DNA from: Dermacentor variabilis | Taxonomy: Eukaryota; Arthropoda; Arachnida; Ixodida; Ixodidae | Assembly (NCBI RefSeq): GCF_050947875.1 | Contig: NC_134572.1 | Coordinates: 125,525,105-125,589,104 of the forward strand | Length of the DNA: 64,000 nt | Direction of reading: 5' to 3' | In this document: in pieces, positions 54,678 to 64,000 of the stretch | Layout of the letters: each line of letters opens with the position of its first letter | How positions within the stretch are numbered: the first letter of the stretch is position 1 | Program-made: the position numbers and the translations under genes | The notes under the pieces: model-generated | Database searches by the model: none | The model's input: only the letters and a program-made list of their open reading frames with translations | What the model was told of the DNA's origin: nothing

Positions 54678-54869
54678 GTGAGTGCCTGCTATTGGGTATT
54701 ATAGGAAATCAGTTCTGCAGGGGTTCGCATTACACACTGTGTGTTTCTTAATTATACACGCATGCACCTGCCAACTCCTGTCGCAGTACAAGCATCGATA
54801 TGCCTAATTAGTGTACTGGCAGGCCTTCCAAGCTCTTTCGGATGTGCCTGTGGTGATTTGAGCCCTTAA
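54678..54869. repeat. Dispersed repeat, second copy of 35155-35285
   Basis: 54745-54865 matches 35155-35285 (TAGTGTACTGGCAGGCCTTC, GTGGTGATTTGAGCCC). Family A copy 2 was inserted at its TTAA (54866-54869). Confidence 0.6.
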
Positions 54870-55799
54870 AGGGCTTCTCACCAAGTCTGGCCATTTTGAG
54901 CTGACAAGCACCGTGCATACTATGCGCGCTAACGATCGTGTCTGCAAAGTATTACATCGCTACATGCCGTGGAAAGAGCTGAAATTTCAAACCAAATGTC
55001 GTCTGCCCTTCTCCTCGTGGGTGCCGGGCTCCCAGTCAGAGAACAAACGTAATTTCACAAGTACGCCTACGTACATCGCACTGCTGTGACATTGCTCGTA
55101 ATGACGCGTGACTTCGAGAATTATTCAAGGCAGCATTCATTATTTTTGTAATCTGTTGCCTCAATCGATGAATTAAGGTTTAGAGAAATAATAAAACATG
55201 CAAACCAATTGTCTGTAAGTTCTTGTTTTACTTCACACCACTGCAAGAGAGATGTACTTCCGTTTCGTCTGCATCTTCCCATGTCGTGCAGTTGCACGTG
55301 CAGACAACGAAAGTACGTTATTTTCTACAATGTTCAAGCGTGCGATCATGCTCTATAATCCACTTGTGTTTTCCTTAGTATTCGCGTAGAACTGGCTTAT
55401 ACCGCTAGTCAGGTGTTCTCTTGTGCAGCACGATAAATCATGTGCTGCACTAAATGAGACAAACGTAACAGCTCATGTGCGATGCTGTCAGCAGAAGTGC
55501 ACCGCACACCACAAAAGCTAGGGAAAAAAAAATGAAGGCGGCCCTGTGATATATGTGTCATGTGATCCTCAAGCTCCAGTGTGGGAGAACGCAGGGAAAG
55601 AATTTCACTTGCGGAGGCTAGACGCGGCAAGTGGAAATAGTGTCTCACTTGGCAGTGGCCCTCGCCTCCTGAAATCATGGGTTCACGGCACTGAAATATT
55701 TCTGTCTCGGCTTACTGAACCAATTTGAAAAATTCCTGCAGCAGAACACTCATTAGAGGGCACATAACAACTTCCAGCATGTAACCGAAATTTGCTATG
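54870..55799. mobile_element. TTAA-flanked element family A copy 2, right end missing
   Basis: AGGGCTTCTCACCAAG follows TTAA (54866-54869) and the body matches 32580-33530 in reverse orientation: CCATTTTGAGCTGACAAGC, CTAACGATCGTGT, TTCGAGAATTATTCAAGGCA, GAAATCATGGGTTCACGGCA. The match stops at AATTTGCTATGATGTC, so the last 20 or so terminal bases are lost. Confidence 0.8.
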
Positions 55800-56303
55800 A
55801 TGTCTAATTCCACTCCCGCTCATGTGTTACAGACCACATTGTGACCATGAATAAAACACATTCATAAGCACTGTGGGAGCACGAATGGCTTGACATTGAG
55901 CCTCGTGCACCATTGCCATAATGGTCTTTCTTGCAAAGACTACAGAAGTGCGGATGTAGTGTGTGGCACTTTTGCTAAATCCGAACCGTTATAAAAAGTT
56001 GTGCTGTAGTGAGTGTGGTTCGGCTCGTTTTGGCCGCTTGCAGAATCTTAAAATGCCATTCACGAAAACCAGTTTCAGAACACCTGCATTAGACAGTGTC
56101 ATTATTTCTTTCCTTCAGGGCACTTATTGCAGTAAATAAACAATATATACAAGCAACATCATCAAAAAAGCAGGCTAGTGACAGTCACATTTACAGACAT
56201 GATGCGTAGTAAACTAGATCATGTCACTGAGTTCGCTCTCACCGCTATCTATATTATGCCGTGTAATTTAACTGACTGCATTGCTTCATTAAATAATCAG
56301 GCA
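55800..56303. other. PRDM10 intron, no feature seen
   Basis: AT-rich intron without a recognised element. Confidence 0.35.
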
Positions 56304-57064
56304 CCGTCGACTTCTGTTAATTTTATTCTGACAGGACCAATGAAATTGATCGATTTATCTGGCGGCTCAAATTAATCAAGAAGATGCATAAAAATGCCGA
56401 AATGCACTGCCAATTCATTTGGCAGTATTTGCGAGAGCCTTACACGCCCCCAAATCAAACGCGCGCCCTCTTTTTATGTGTCTAAAGTAGAAAACTAACG
56501 TAGTAGTTGCATTAAATCTACTAAACAAAGAAATCTAACTTGCATCCCGATTTTTAGCAAGAAAAATAGTGTTGCACAATGGCGGCCGGTTTCCTGAAGT
56601 CAGCTTCGCTGCAATATATTAGTGTTATGCGGTAAAGCATACGAACGCTGCGAAGGCGGTTTTGGTTTTGTATCCGATTGCACTGCGCAGGCAATTTCCG
56701 GCCCAATTTTTCTAAACAGAATGGTGCGCGTTAGAATTGGGCAAATACCGTAAATTGTCATTGTAAGCTAAGGTTGTTGCTTGAAAATATTCCTTGGCTG
56801 GCCGAAAATAGGCGTTTTCGACGGGTGATGGTGTGCACTCATTGCATTCAGTGTTCCCAAAGCTCTGCCGAGAAAGATGCTGCCACTAAAGGGGCCGCTA
56901 TTGTGGTCACCATAGGGGTCAGGTGTATGCGTGGTGATTGGCCAAGTTCAAATTATTTGGTGAAGCTCAATTTTAAGATCAAAGCTTGGACCCATAGAAA
57001 CGCATGGGCTATGACCCTCGGTCGGTATCGAATTTATCGGAGTCAAGTTAACAGAAGTCTACTG
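56304..57064. mobile_element. Mariner-like nonautonomous element, family F copy 2
   Basis: Left end CCGTCGACTTCTGTTAATTT (first TIR bases mutated) and right end, inverted, CAGTAGACTTCTGTTAACTT before TA 57065-57066. Interior blocks match 50433-51233, e.g. CGGTTTCCTGAAGTCAGCTT and GATTGCACTGCGC. Confidence 0.8.
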
Positions 57065-57066
57065 TA

Positions 57067-58275
57067 CCTATTCGAGACAAAATAAAGAAAATTAGCTCAC
57101 TATTTTCATTGGCCCATGTGGAAAGATAATTTCTAGGCAACAAAAGGTAAGACTATTGGAGTGAGGAAAGTCTTAAGAAGGACAAAGAGAGCGGAGTACT
57201 GGCGTGGGGCATCATTTCAACAGTGACAAAAAAAAAAAGAAAGAAAATGGCAAGTGGAGGTTTGTTGGAGTTGCATTAAGCATCGCTGTCAGTGCTTTGC
57301 ACTTTGGGTGGAACCACTCACTTCTTCATTTTTGCACCAAAAGTTGTTATGGCTGCTTGCCTGGCTCAGCATTGTATGGGCGTGTGGCAATGGTCGCAAT
57401 TGAAATCATCCACATGGGTTTGTGCATGCAGGCTCAATAATGGCATAGTGTATGTCTAATGTAACTGAATTAAGGCTGCTTTTGGTGCACAAGTGCATTG
57501 TGCACGCCTATGGACAACGAAGCTTTAACAATGTCGTTATAATGTCATTGCAAGCTTGCTACAAAAATTTGGGGGACACGTAAGCTTCACTTTTAAGGGT
57601 GGAATGCAATATCATTAAAAGATCCCTGCTGCAGTTGCTTCCCGGCAGCTGCAGCTTATGTAGCCGTAACGTTTACCGGGAAATGCTGGCAGCGAACGCT
57701 ATGCACGAAGTCAAGCTTTCTGGTAAAAACGTGGCTGGTTGCGTGGGCCAATCTTCTGTCATTGTTTTGCACATTTAATATTTCAGTCTGAGAAGATTTA
57801 ACATAAAAGGCACGCGCTGTCGGCGTTTTGTTTCATGACATTTGTTTTTAGTCTGTCATTCTCAAAATTCCAAGGAATAACTTTGTAAAGAACGTAAAAC
57901 AAGGTATGAGCAACTACACTGGTCGAAGAACTCTTGTGCCGTATAGAATATATAGGAAAATTTTTGCTCATGGAACGCCAGTGCTGATGCCAGATGCCGA
58001 CACTGGATTTTCTGCGACACGGGGCTCTTGACGCTATCACGTTAATACTTATCAGGGTACGTAAGAGTCTGGTAAGGATGCAGCAGCTGCTGCTATGACT
58101 GCAATGTACTGTACTTACTCACAGGACTTAGGCTAGGGTTTCTTCTTTCTTCATTGTAAAAAACATTGCAAGATTGTATTTCACAAGTGCTCAGTCTAGT
58201 GTACGCAACCAAAGATAGTATATATCCGATGCTTTTCTAAACTGATTGATCTTTCTTTTTTTTTTTCTTCTTTAG
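57067..58275. other. PRDM10 intron with a tick repeat fragment
   Basis: 57590-57760 (TTTTAAGGGTGGAATGCAAT, GCAGCTTATGTAGCCGTAAC, GCTGGCAGCGAACGCTATGC) resembles a dispersed tick repeat, but no second copy is in the window. The intron ends in a T tract and TTCTTTAG acceptor. Confidence 0.35.
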
Positions 58276-58365
58276 GAAATGCACAGTTTAGGCAATGAAA
58301 GTGTCCATACTAATCAGAGCTGTGGAACTACAGACGCCACAAATCCTGTGGAGGAAGTTGCCAAG
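58276..58365 (+). CDS. PRDM10: PRDM10 coding exon 14 (last one in the window)
   Basis: Acceptor TTCTTTAG ends at 58275; donor AAG|GTGAGT follows 58365. The 30 codons are phase 0 at both ends: EMHSLGNESVHTNQSCGTTD then ATNPVEEVAK. It has no domain but fits the linker between the first finger/AT-hook part and the downstream finger array in PRDM10. The remaining C-terminal zinc fingers are not found before 64000 and must lie beyond. Support is from splice signals and phase, not similarity. Confidence 0.65.
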
Positions 58366-59052
58366 GTGAGTTGGTTCATTGCGCTTCATCTGTAGGTTTT
58401 CACTAAAACCTTTTGTTTCAAGCTTTTTTTTTTCCTTCACTAAACAACCCTGAAACATGTTTTGAGCATCTCAGTAAATGCACTCAGTGGGGAGGTGTGC
58501 ATATTACAGGGCTTGTGACAAAGCATCAGCATACCTGCCAACACCTGAATATTACTTAATGTTTATGCATTCAGGCTCATTATCTGATTTTGCTAATGTT
58601 TCATCAATTTTTCTTAAAAATAAGTTATGTTCACAAGAAAAGTTTGGTTGTTGGTCTCAGAACACACCCTTGAAAGTTCTTTTTTATTGGGAAAGGACAT
58701 GAAAGGTGTAGATGCTTTGGGCAAACAGTTCCTGAAGCAGGGAAAATCGGCGACAGCAGAGTCACTGAAAAAGTTAGTGATCTAAAGGCGATGGGGGTGT
58801 TGGTTGTCAGTTTGTGCACTTCCAAGTTTGTTGCTGCTTGTGTGCCGCATCTAAAGGTAAATCATCGTTAAGGAACAATGCTCAGGGTAAACCTTTTAAA
58901 AATGCATGCTGTGCCCCCTTTCCTACCCACTTCCACCCCCACCCCACCTGTCTTGCGTTGTATCAGCTTGATATTTACAAATTTTAGATCTCGCAAGTTG
59001 GCAGGTATGCACCAGCATCCTGTACAGCCAAAACGGTGCACAAATTTATTAG
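58366..59052. other. PRDM10 intron, no feature seen
   Basis: Intronic DNA; no exon or complete element recognised. Confidence 0.35.
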
Positions 59053-59360
59053 GGCATTGTTACGATGGTTGACGGGCGGAGGCAATGCCCCTCCCGTAGT
59101 AGCCGATGAGCGCCGGGTTTATTCACGCTCGGAAATATAAAGAAAAAGCAGGGCAGAGGGAAGGTGTGATAGAAAGACTGCTCACATGGGCGCTAGAGGA
59201 AGTAGCTTGCTTGTGAAGTTCATGGGTTACCGCAGGCATGAATTATTGTTTTACCGCTGTAGTCAGTACATGCTTTCTGCCTCTGTTTATGTGATGATGT
59301 CTGTCTGACATCACGTACGCTCCCTTCTTGTGCGAAAGGCGAAAGTTAAACCAAGAGAAA
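59053..59360. repeat. LTR-like fragment, tentative
   Basis: TGTTACGATGGTTGACGGGC followed by GCGCCGGGTTTATTCACGCT has the TGTTACGA start seen at 30306 and retroelement-like composition. No end or internal region can be matched. Confidence 0.3.
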
Positions 59361-61680
59361 GACAATTGTTGGCGTTTCCCTTCTTCGTGTATTCAAACCC
59401 TGCTACACCAAAAGCTGCTTCAGTGAAATGTCTGCTACGACAAAGTATCGTCAGTTCACCATGAGAGGTCTGTAGGAGCTAATGCATAAGAGTTCTCACC
59501 ACAACAAACATTTTTCTGTGCGCTGTTTCACTTCAACAAAATATTTATGTAGAGCCATGCTTTAGAACTAACTTACCATGCTGGAAACGCGGAAGTCGAG
59601 AACCCCATACTTTTTTTAACGTAGACGTCTATGAAGTTGAAACCTTGGGTTAGCTCTACCAGAAACTGCCGCCAATGACTATATCTCATCACACTGCCTG
59701 TCTGAAATGAGTGGCCGTTATTTATTCCGAGCCGCAGTCATGTTCATCTATATGGGTCCACACAATAGTGCTTTCTCCTGCTTTGTTGGTTTTTTGCTGC
59801 TGCCATTGCATGCATTCTTGTTCTTTTGCATTGTGCTGGCACACTTCCATAAATGGCTTAGTGCCCATGGCCTGCTGGCTCCCATGGCAGCCACCATCAT
59901 TGGAAGACAGCAGGCCTTACTTCCAGGTTGCTGGAGCAGCGTTCGACAGCACTTGCGACAAAAATGCTGCTGGTCATAAAGTGTTTATTTTCATCAGTGC
60001 TTGGATATCTGGACAGCTTTGTCTCATTTAAATTAAAGCCACTGCTCGCTACTGGCCTGCGAGACCGAATTCTCACGTATTGCATTATCAAATTTTGTGA
60101 CAACAAAATTCAGTGGCAATGAAATTTTTTGCACATGCCGTCAATGTTGTTTTGGCGAGATTAGACTGTAGATCCTCACACGTTTTGTCACTTACATGTA
60201 CACTACCAGAATCTCTCCGCAACCAAGTGTTGGTCTCTGGTTCCCTTCCTATTGAGTGCGCTGTCACCATAGAGAAGTATGCAAATGCACTTGACTGCAA
60301 AGGTGTGCTATCAAGTTTGTCGATACACAAGTACATAGCTTAAACTATAAAATTAATTAATGAAATGCATGAGCATTTATTTACTGCTTCTTTATACTAT
60401 CATGTTAAAACATTTCAGTAATGTTGACAAGAAAGAAAATGGACTGGGATCACTAGAGTAAATGCTGGTTAATTTGACTATCGTTCATTTGTGAACTTTC
60501 CAAACAAAGGGTCTCCCACCAAGTTTTGGCACTGTAAAACTACAACCACAGTACGTAGTTCATGCTGGGACAGTTATGCCTGCTACGTATTAGCCGATGT
60601 ATTGTGCTGAAATGGCTGAAAATCACACAAAAACCCATTTGCCCTTATTATTGGAAGCAGCCAGCCTTCTCGTCAGCAGAGACGATGTTACAGCTTTTAT
60701 TCACAATTTCATAGCTCCTGTGCACAGTGCACAAATAGCCAGCAGCAATGTAAACAGCATGGGAAGTTTTACAAAACGCAGAGGTGCGCAAGACTGCTTA
60801 CCAGAAATTCACAACACAGCAACAAAAGTGATGATGGTAGCAATTGGGGGGGGGGGGGGGTTAGAGTAGGCATGGCAATATTACAGCAACCATGGAAACA
60901 ATTGAGAAAGGACTTGCGGAAGGAAAATGTTTAAGCAGTTTTCTTTCCTGAGCAGGAGTTCTCTCAGCGCAGAATAAATGGCTGAAAAACTGTAATCTGT
61001 CATTCTAGCTAAACTTCATCTTTGTGTAAGTATTAAAGGGTTTTTGAATATTGTTCTCAACCAAATATAAACTAATTACAAATGTAAGGGAACAGCATCC
61101 TTACTGTGCATGCTTTGTACGTTATTGGTTTCCTGCGGTTTACGTATGACATTGTAACATAGTACATTATTTGGCAAGTTAAACATGTGTAATGTTTACT
61201 TATGCTAAGAAATAGCATTGTCAAACATAGCAGCACCCATGGCTTCCGTTTCAGTGTTATTTCTCGTGATGGCTACACTCTCGCTATCATTAATTGCCAT
61301 TAACTGTTGAAATGAGCTTTCGCTTCCTCTAAACTCGCCTCAAACGTTATTTATGAGGGCATAGCATGTCCAATTTCTGAGATTGTCTGGCACCTTCAGT
61401 GTCTGTAGGTCTAATGGGATGCGTTGGCATAGAAATGACAGGATGGTTACTAATGGATTGTCTTGGTTTGGGTAAGTTTGTTACAAGGCACCAGGCGGTG
61501 CCCTGTCTTCTAACATCTTCTATACGTTTGTGTTACCGTATGTTAAACTAAAAGTATTGAGTGAACATGCCCCGTGACATCCCTCAAAGATATTTGCATT
61601 TAACTTATGTAAGATGACAAATGCTATTCTAGAACTGTCTATTATGGCACAATAAATTGAGAACAAAGGAACACACATTG
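59361..61680. other. PRDM10 intron, no clear feature
   Basis: Several open frames of 70-100 codons exist (for example 59707-59979 and 60597-60869) but none has recognisable sequence or consistent splice signals. A G tract lies at about 60846-60860. Confidence 0.35.
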
Positions 61681-61689
61681 ACAGGACGT

Positions 61690-62133
61690 ACGCCAACGAC
61701 CGTATTTACTTGCACAATGATCGCATTCGCTTAATGATTCCACCCCTGAATCTTGTCATCAAAATTCAATTTTTTAGTTTCCCGTGTAATGATCGCACCC
61801 CGAACTTGCCACAGCGATATGTTGTGTGCCAAGTCTAGATAATGATGGTCACGCCGCTTACCATCTGTCGAATGCTACACGAACGACCCTTCAAGACATA
61901 CCAAGGGGTCTGCACGCACCAAACATTCTTGAGCGGATGCCCCATTTCATTCCTTTCATCACTTTCTGCACTTCCATGAAAAAAAAAGCTACAACCAAGC
62001 TTGCCTTGGCTTTATTTGTACGCTTCATAATGGTTGTGGTCAACAACAACAACAAAAAAGGCGCCTTTCGGTTCCTCTCGTCTGCACTCGTGGGCATGCA
62101 ACAAATCGCGAGTGGCAACGATATTAGCCACGT
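61690..62133. repeat. Fragment resembling a Tigger-type terminus, then unassigned DNA
   Basis: ACCGTATTTACTTGCACAAT, GATCGCATTCGCTTAATG and GTGTAATGATCGCACCCCG are repeated GATCGCA words typical of Tigger/pogo termini in ticks. No partner end is visible. CAACAACAACAACAA lies at 62041-62056. Confidence 0.4.
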
Positions 62134-62731
62134 TGTGGGGGTCCTCACACCCGTGCTCTTGGGACAAAGGAACGACAACACAGTAGTGCAAACAATCACA
62201 AGGGCATTTATTGCACCTTTCATAGATCAGTCCCTGCTAGCCGAGTTGCAATCCACAAAACATGCCGATGGGCGCGCGACAAATCTAGAAGTCCGACTCA
62301 CCGTGCCCGCATAGCGAGCGAATATGTTCGCCCCATGCTGGATCCCAACGCCTGGTCATTCGCGTGTACGGTCACGCGGATGGTGGCGCGTTCCGAGGCG
62401 GCTACGCGAGACGGTCTCGCAGAAGCAGGGGTCGGCGCACGCGCAGGTCGGCACGTCCGTCCCACTTGCTTCCCGAACCCCCCAAACAGAGACCGCCCGC
62501 CTTGTCTCCCGGCGCCCGAGTAACCCCGCAGCGGCGCGATGCTCGCGCCATCTCTCGCACTGCGCTTGTACCACTCCAACCGCCGCAGGCGCCAGGCCAC
62601 GCGGCGGGCGAAGCCGCCCTGCAGGAGACGAGCCATGTGGGAAAACTAGATCTCAGGGGAGGCGTGAGAGTCACGCATCCCCACATCCCCCCGACCTTAA
62701 ATCACTACATATTCCGGCGAGACATGTGACA
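62134..62731 (-). repeat. Long terminal repeat (LTR-like), minus orientation
   Basis: On the minus strand the sequence starts TGTCACATGTCTCGCC at 62731 and ends CCCCACA at 62134, with TG...CA termini. It is CpG-rich, includes TGGGGATGCGTGACTCTCAC and a poly(A) signal AATAAA (minus; + strand TTTATT 62207-62212) about 75 bases before the end, as expected for an R/U5 border. The flanking 5-mers are not a duplication. TGGCTAATATCG just beyond the 3' edge (minus sense) could be a primer-binding site, implying a 5' LTR, but no gag-pol frame follows. The open frames crossing it are composition artefacts. Confidence 0.5.
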
Positions 62732-63984
62732 CGGTCTAACATCAAACTGGGCTTCGCGAACAAGGTAGAACATTAAACAGTGGCCGCGCCGAGGAAATAT
62801 CCACGCTGTCCATAGCATGCGAGCCGACATTGTCCTTGGGTGCCCCGCTGGCGTCCGCCGGTCACAGCGGCAGCTTTGCAGACTCGGCAGCACGATTCCA
62901 GGCCAGGACTCTGGAAACGACGACGCAGTAGTCAGAACGAGCAAGCGTCGCTCGCGCCGACGCGCCCTGCTGGCGAGAGCCGCAGTAGCTGTCGGTGACC
63001 GCCGGCTCTTTTGTCCGCCGCCGAGGGTTGTGAGCTGGATACAGGAGGCCGCCGAAGTCGCTGCGCCGAACTGGCCACAGCATCACCATCGCCCGGGGTG
63101 GCTCGATCGTAGTCCGGGGCAGCAGCGCAGGCGATGTGCAGGTGACAGCAAGCCAGGGGTGACTCCAATCACGCTGCGTACACTCAACACACTCGGCAAA
63201 CACTAAAGTAGTGCAAGGGAGAGGAATTATGCATGCACATCGCCCACGTGGCACGATGTTCAACTCGGCTAGCAAAGATCGGGCAGCTACTCAGATGCTA
63301 AGTTCACGTGAACGAAGCCCGCTTCCTTGAGTCGAACGAGTAATTTCAATTCGTGCGAGGCGAAATAGAATGAGGGAAGCAAATTGCAACACCTCAACGC
63401 CACGGTCCACCAGGTTGTGTCCCTCCACGTGCGACAGGCAGCTTCGCAAAGCCTTAGGCCTAAAGCGTCGCTACTCTGACAACAACCGGCATCCAACAAA
63501 CAACACCCAAAATGGGCGCAAAACAGGCAGCCGCGAGGAGACGTTAGCTCTGTGAGGTGGTCCTACTCCGCTCGGTGCACGCAGCATCCGAGTTGACGGC
63601 GCCCACCATCCCAGACGGTGTCGGAGCGCCCGGTGCCAGGCCGCAATACCAGTCAGCCCGTAGTGGCACCCGTGGCCTGCGGCCACCCGGCTCCCAGAGC
63701 CGCGACTTCATACGAGTCAATGAGATAGAAGAAACTATTTACATAAGAAATTCGGACCACCCACGAGGCTTCCGTACTCACTCGCTTCAGGCTTGCCACT
63801 GCTCCGCGGGCGCTCAGCCTCGCTCTCCCAGGATGCAGACCACATGGCTCTCGTACTGACGAATGTCATTAAAAAAACACTTGCGAAAAGGCTTAGCATG
63901 TTGACATGTTCAAACACACTACAGCCACCATCACCTCGCTCAAGAAAGCACGCCGCCGACGCTAGCGATCAAAATTCACGCTAG
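62732..63984. other. CpG-rich region of unresolved identity
   Basis: GC- and CpG-rich sequence, unlike the surrounding AT-rich intron, reaches the window end. Overlapping open frames on both strands reflect composition. It may be the internal or second-LTR part of the retroelement at 62134-62731 (TATGTAAATAGTTTCTTCTA on the minus strand at about 63730-63750 is LTR-like) or an unrelated CpG island. I see no convincing exon. Confidence 0.3.
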
Positions 63985-64000
63985 GCCTACGCTTCGGTTC

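Noticed and set aside
59707..60031. Open frames of 90-106 codons as a possible gene
   Set aside because: No similarity, no splice signals in phase with PRDM10 and overlapping frames of equal length.
62324..62776. Overlapping open frames of 60-150 codons on both strands
   Set aside because: They result from CpG-rich LTR-like sequence; no domain and no agreement between strands.

Overview
The window is nuclear DNA of an arthropod, almost certainly a hard tick (Ixodidae). It is AT-rich, has long introns between short GC-richer exons, and is crowded with repeats I associate with tick genomes: tRNA-derived SINEs of the tick type, RTE and CR1-like LINEs, Ty3/gypsy pieces, pogo, mariner-like and piggyBac-like elements, and many TTAA- or TA-flanked MITEs. 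Nothing prokaryotic is present. The species cannot be named from the sequence alone.

Two host genes can be supported, both on the + strand. The first is only its last coding exon (2761-3045), the C-terminal third of the catalytic (alpha) subunit of platelet-activating factor acetylhydrolase 1B. It carries the catalytic Asp and His; the other exons lie left of the window. The second gene fills most of the window: an orthologue of the PR/SET zinc-finger transcription factor PRDM10. A CpG-rich promoter-like region with a perfect TCTCGCGAGA palindrome (6491-6500) probably starts it. The coding start is in the exon at 16468-16614, and I follow 14 coding exons to 58365 (about 1,050 codons): a long low-complexity N-terminus (exons at 16.5, 19.3, 23.7, 24.5, 25.1, 26.9 and 32.2 kb), an extra C2H2-like finger (44.4 kb), a linker (47.0 kb), the zinc knuckle (47.7 kb), the PR domain (47.7, 50.2, 52.0 kb), a Gln/His tract (52.2-52.6 kb), the first post-PR zinc finger with an AT-hook-like motif (54.4 kb) and one more exon (58.3 kb). 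The C-terminal finger array must lie right of the window. Reading phase matches at every junction except one (44606 to 46981/46988).

The introns and flanks are layered transposons, several with readable insertion order. A decayed pogo-like transposon (20753-22400) sits at a TA inside the terminal repeat of another element (20734-23054). An RTE LINE with a target-site duplication (41522-42287) lies inside a TA-flanked element (40723-42642), itself inside a MITE (40267-42741). A CR1-like LINE (13.1-15.7 kb) is split by a tandem-repeat element (14.2-15.4 kb). Two piggyBac-like elements (36569-37551 and 37556-38537) share one TTAA. A MITE split by a third piggyBac-like element (33701-34443) shares its boundary TTAA with yet another TTAA element (32580-33530). 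The right end (62.1-64 kb) is CpG-rich and contains an LTR-like sequence in minus orientation.

No novel defence or multi-gene system is visible. The most unusual host feature is the enlarged tick PRDM10 N-terminus with its extra finger and polyglutamine insert. The most unusual non-host feature is the dense set of TTAA-flanked elements and their shared target sites.
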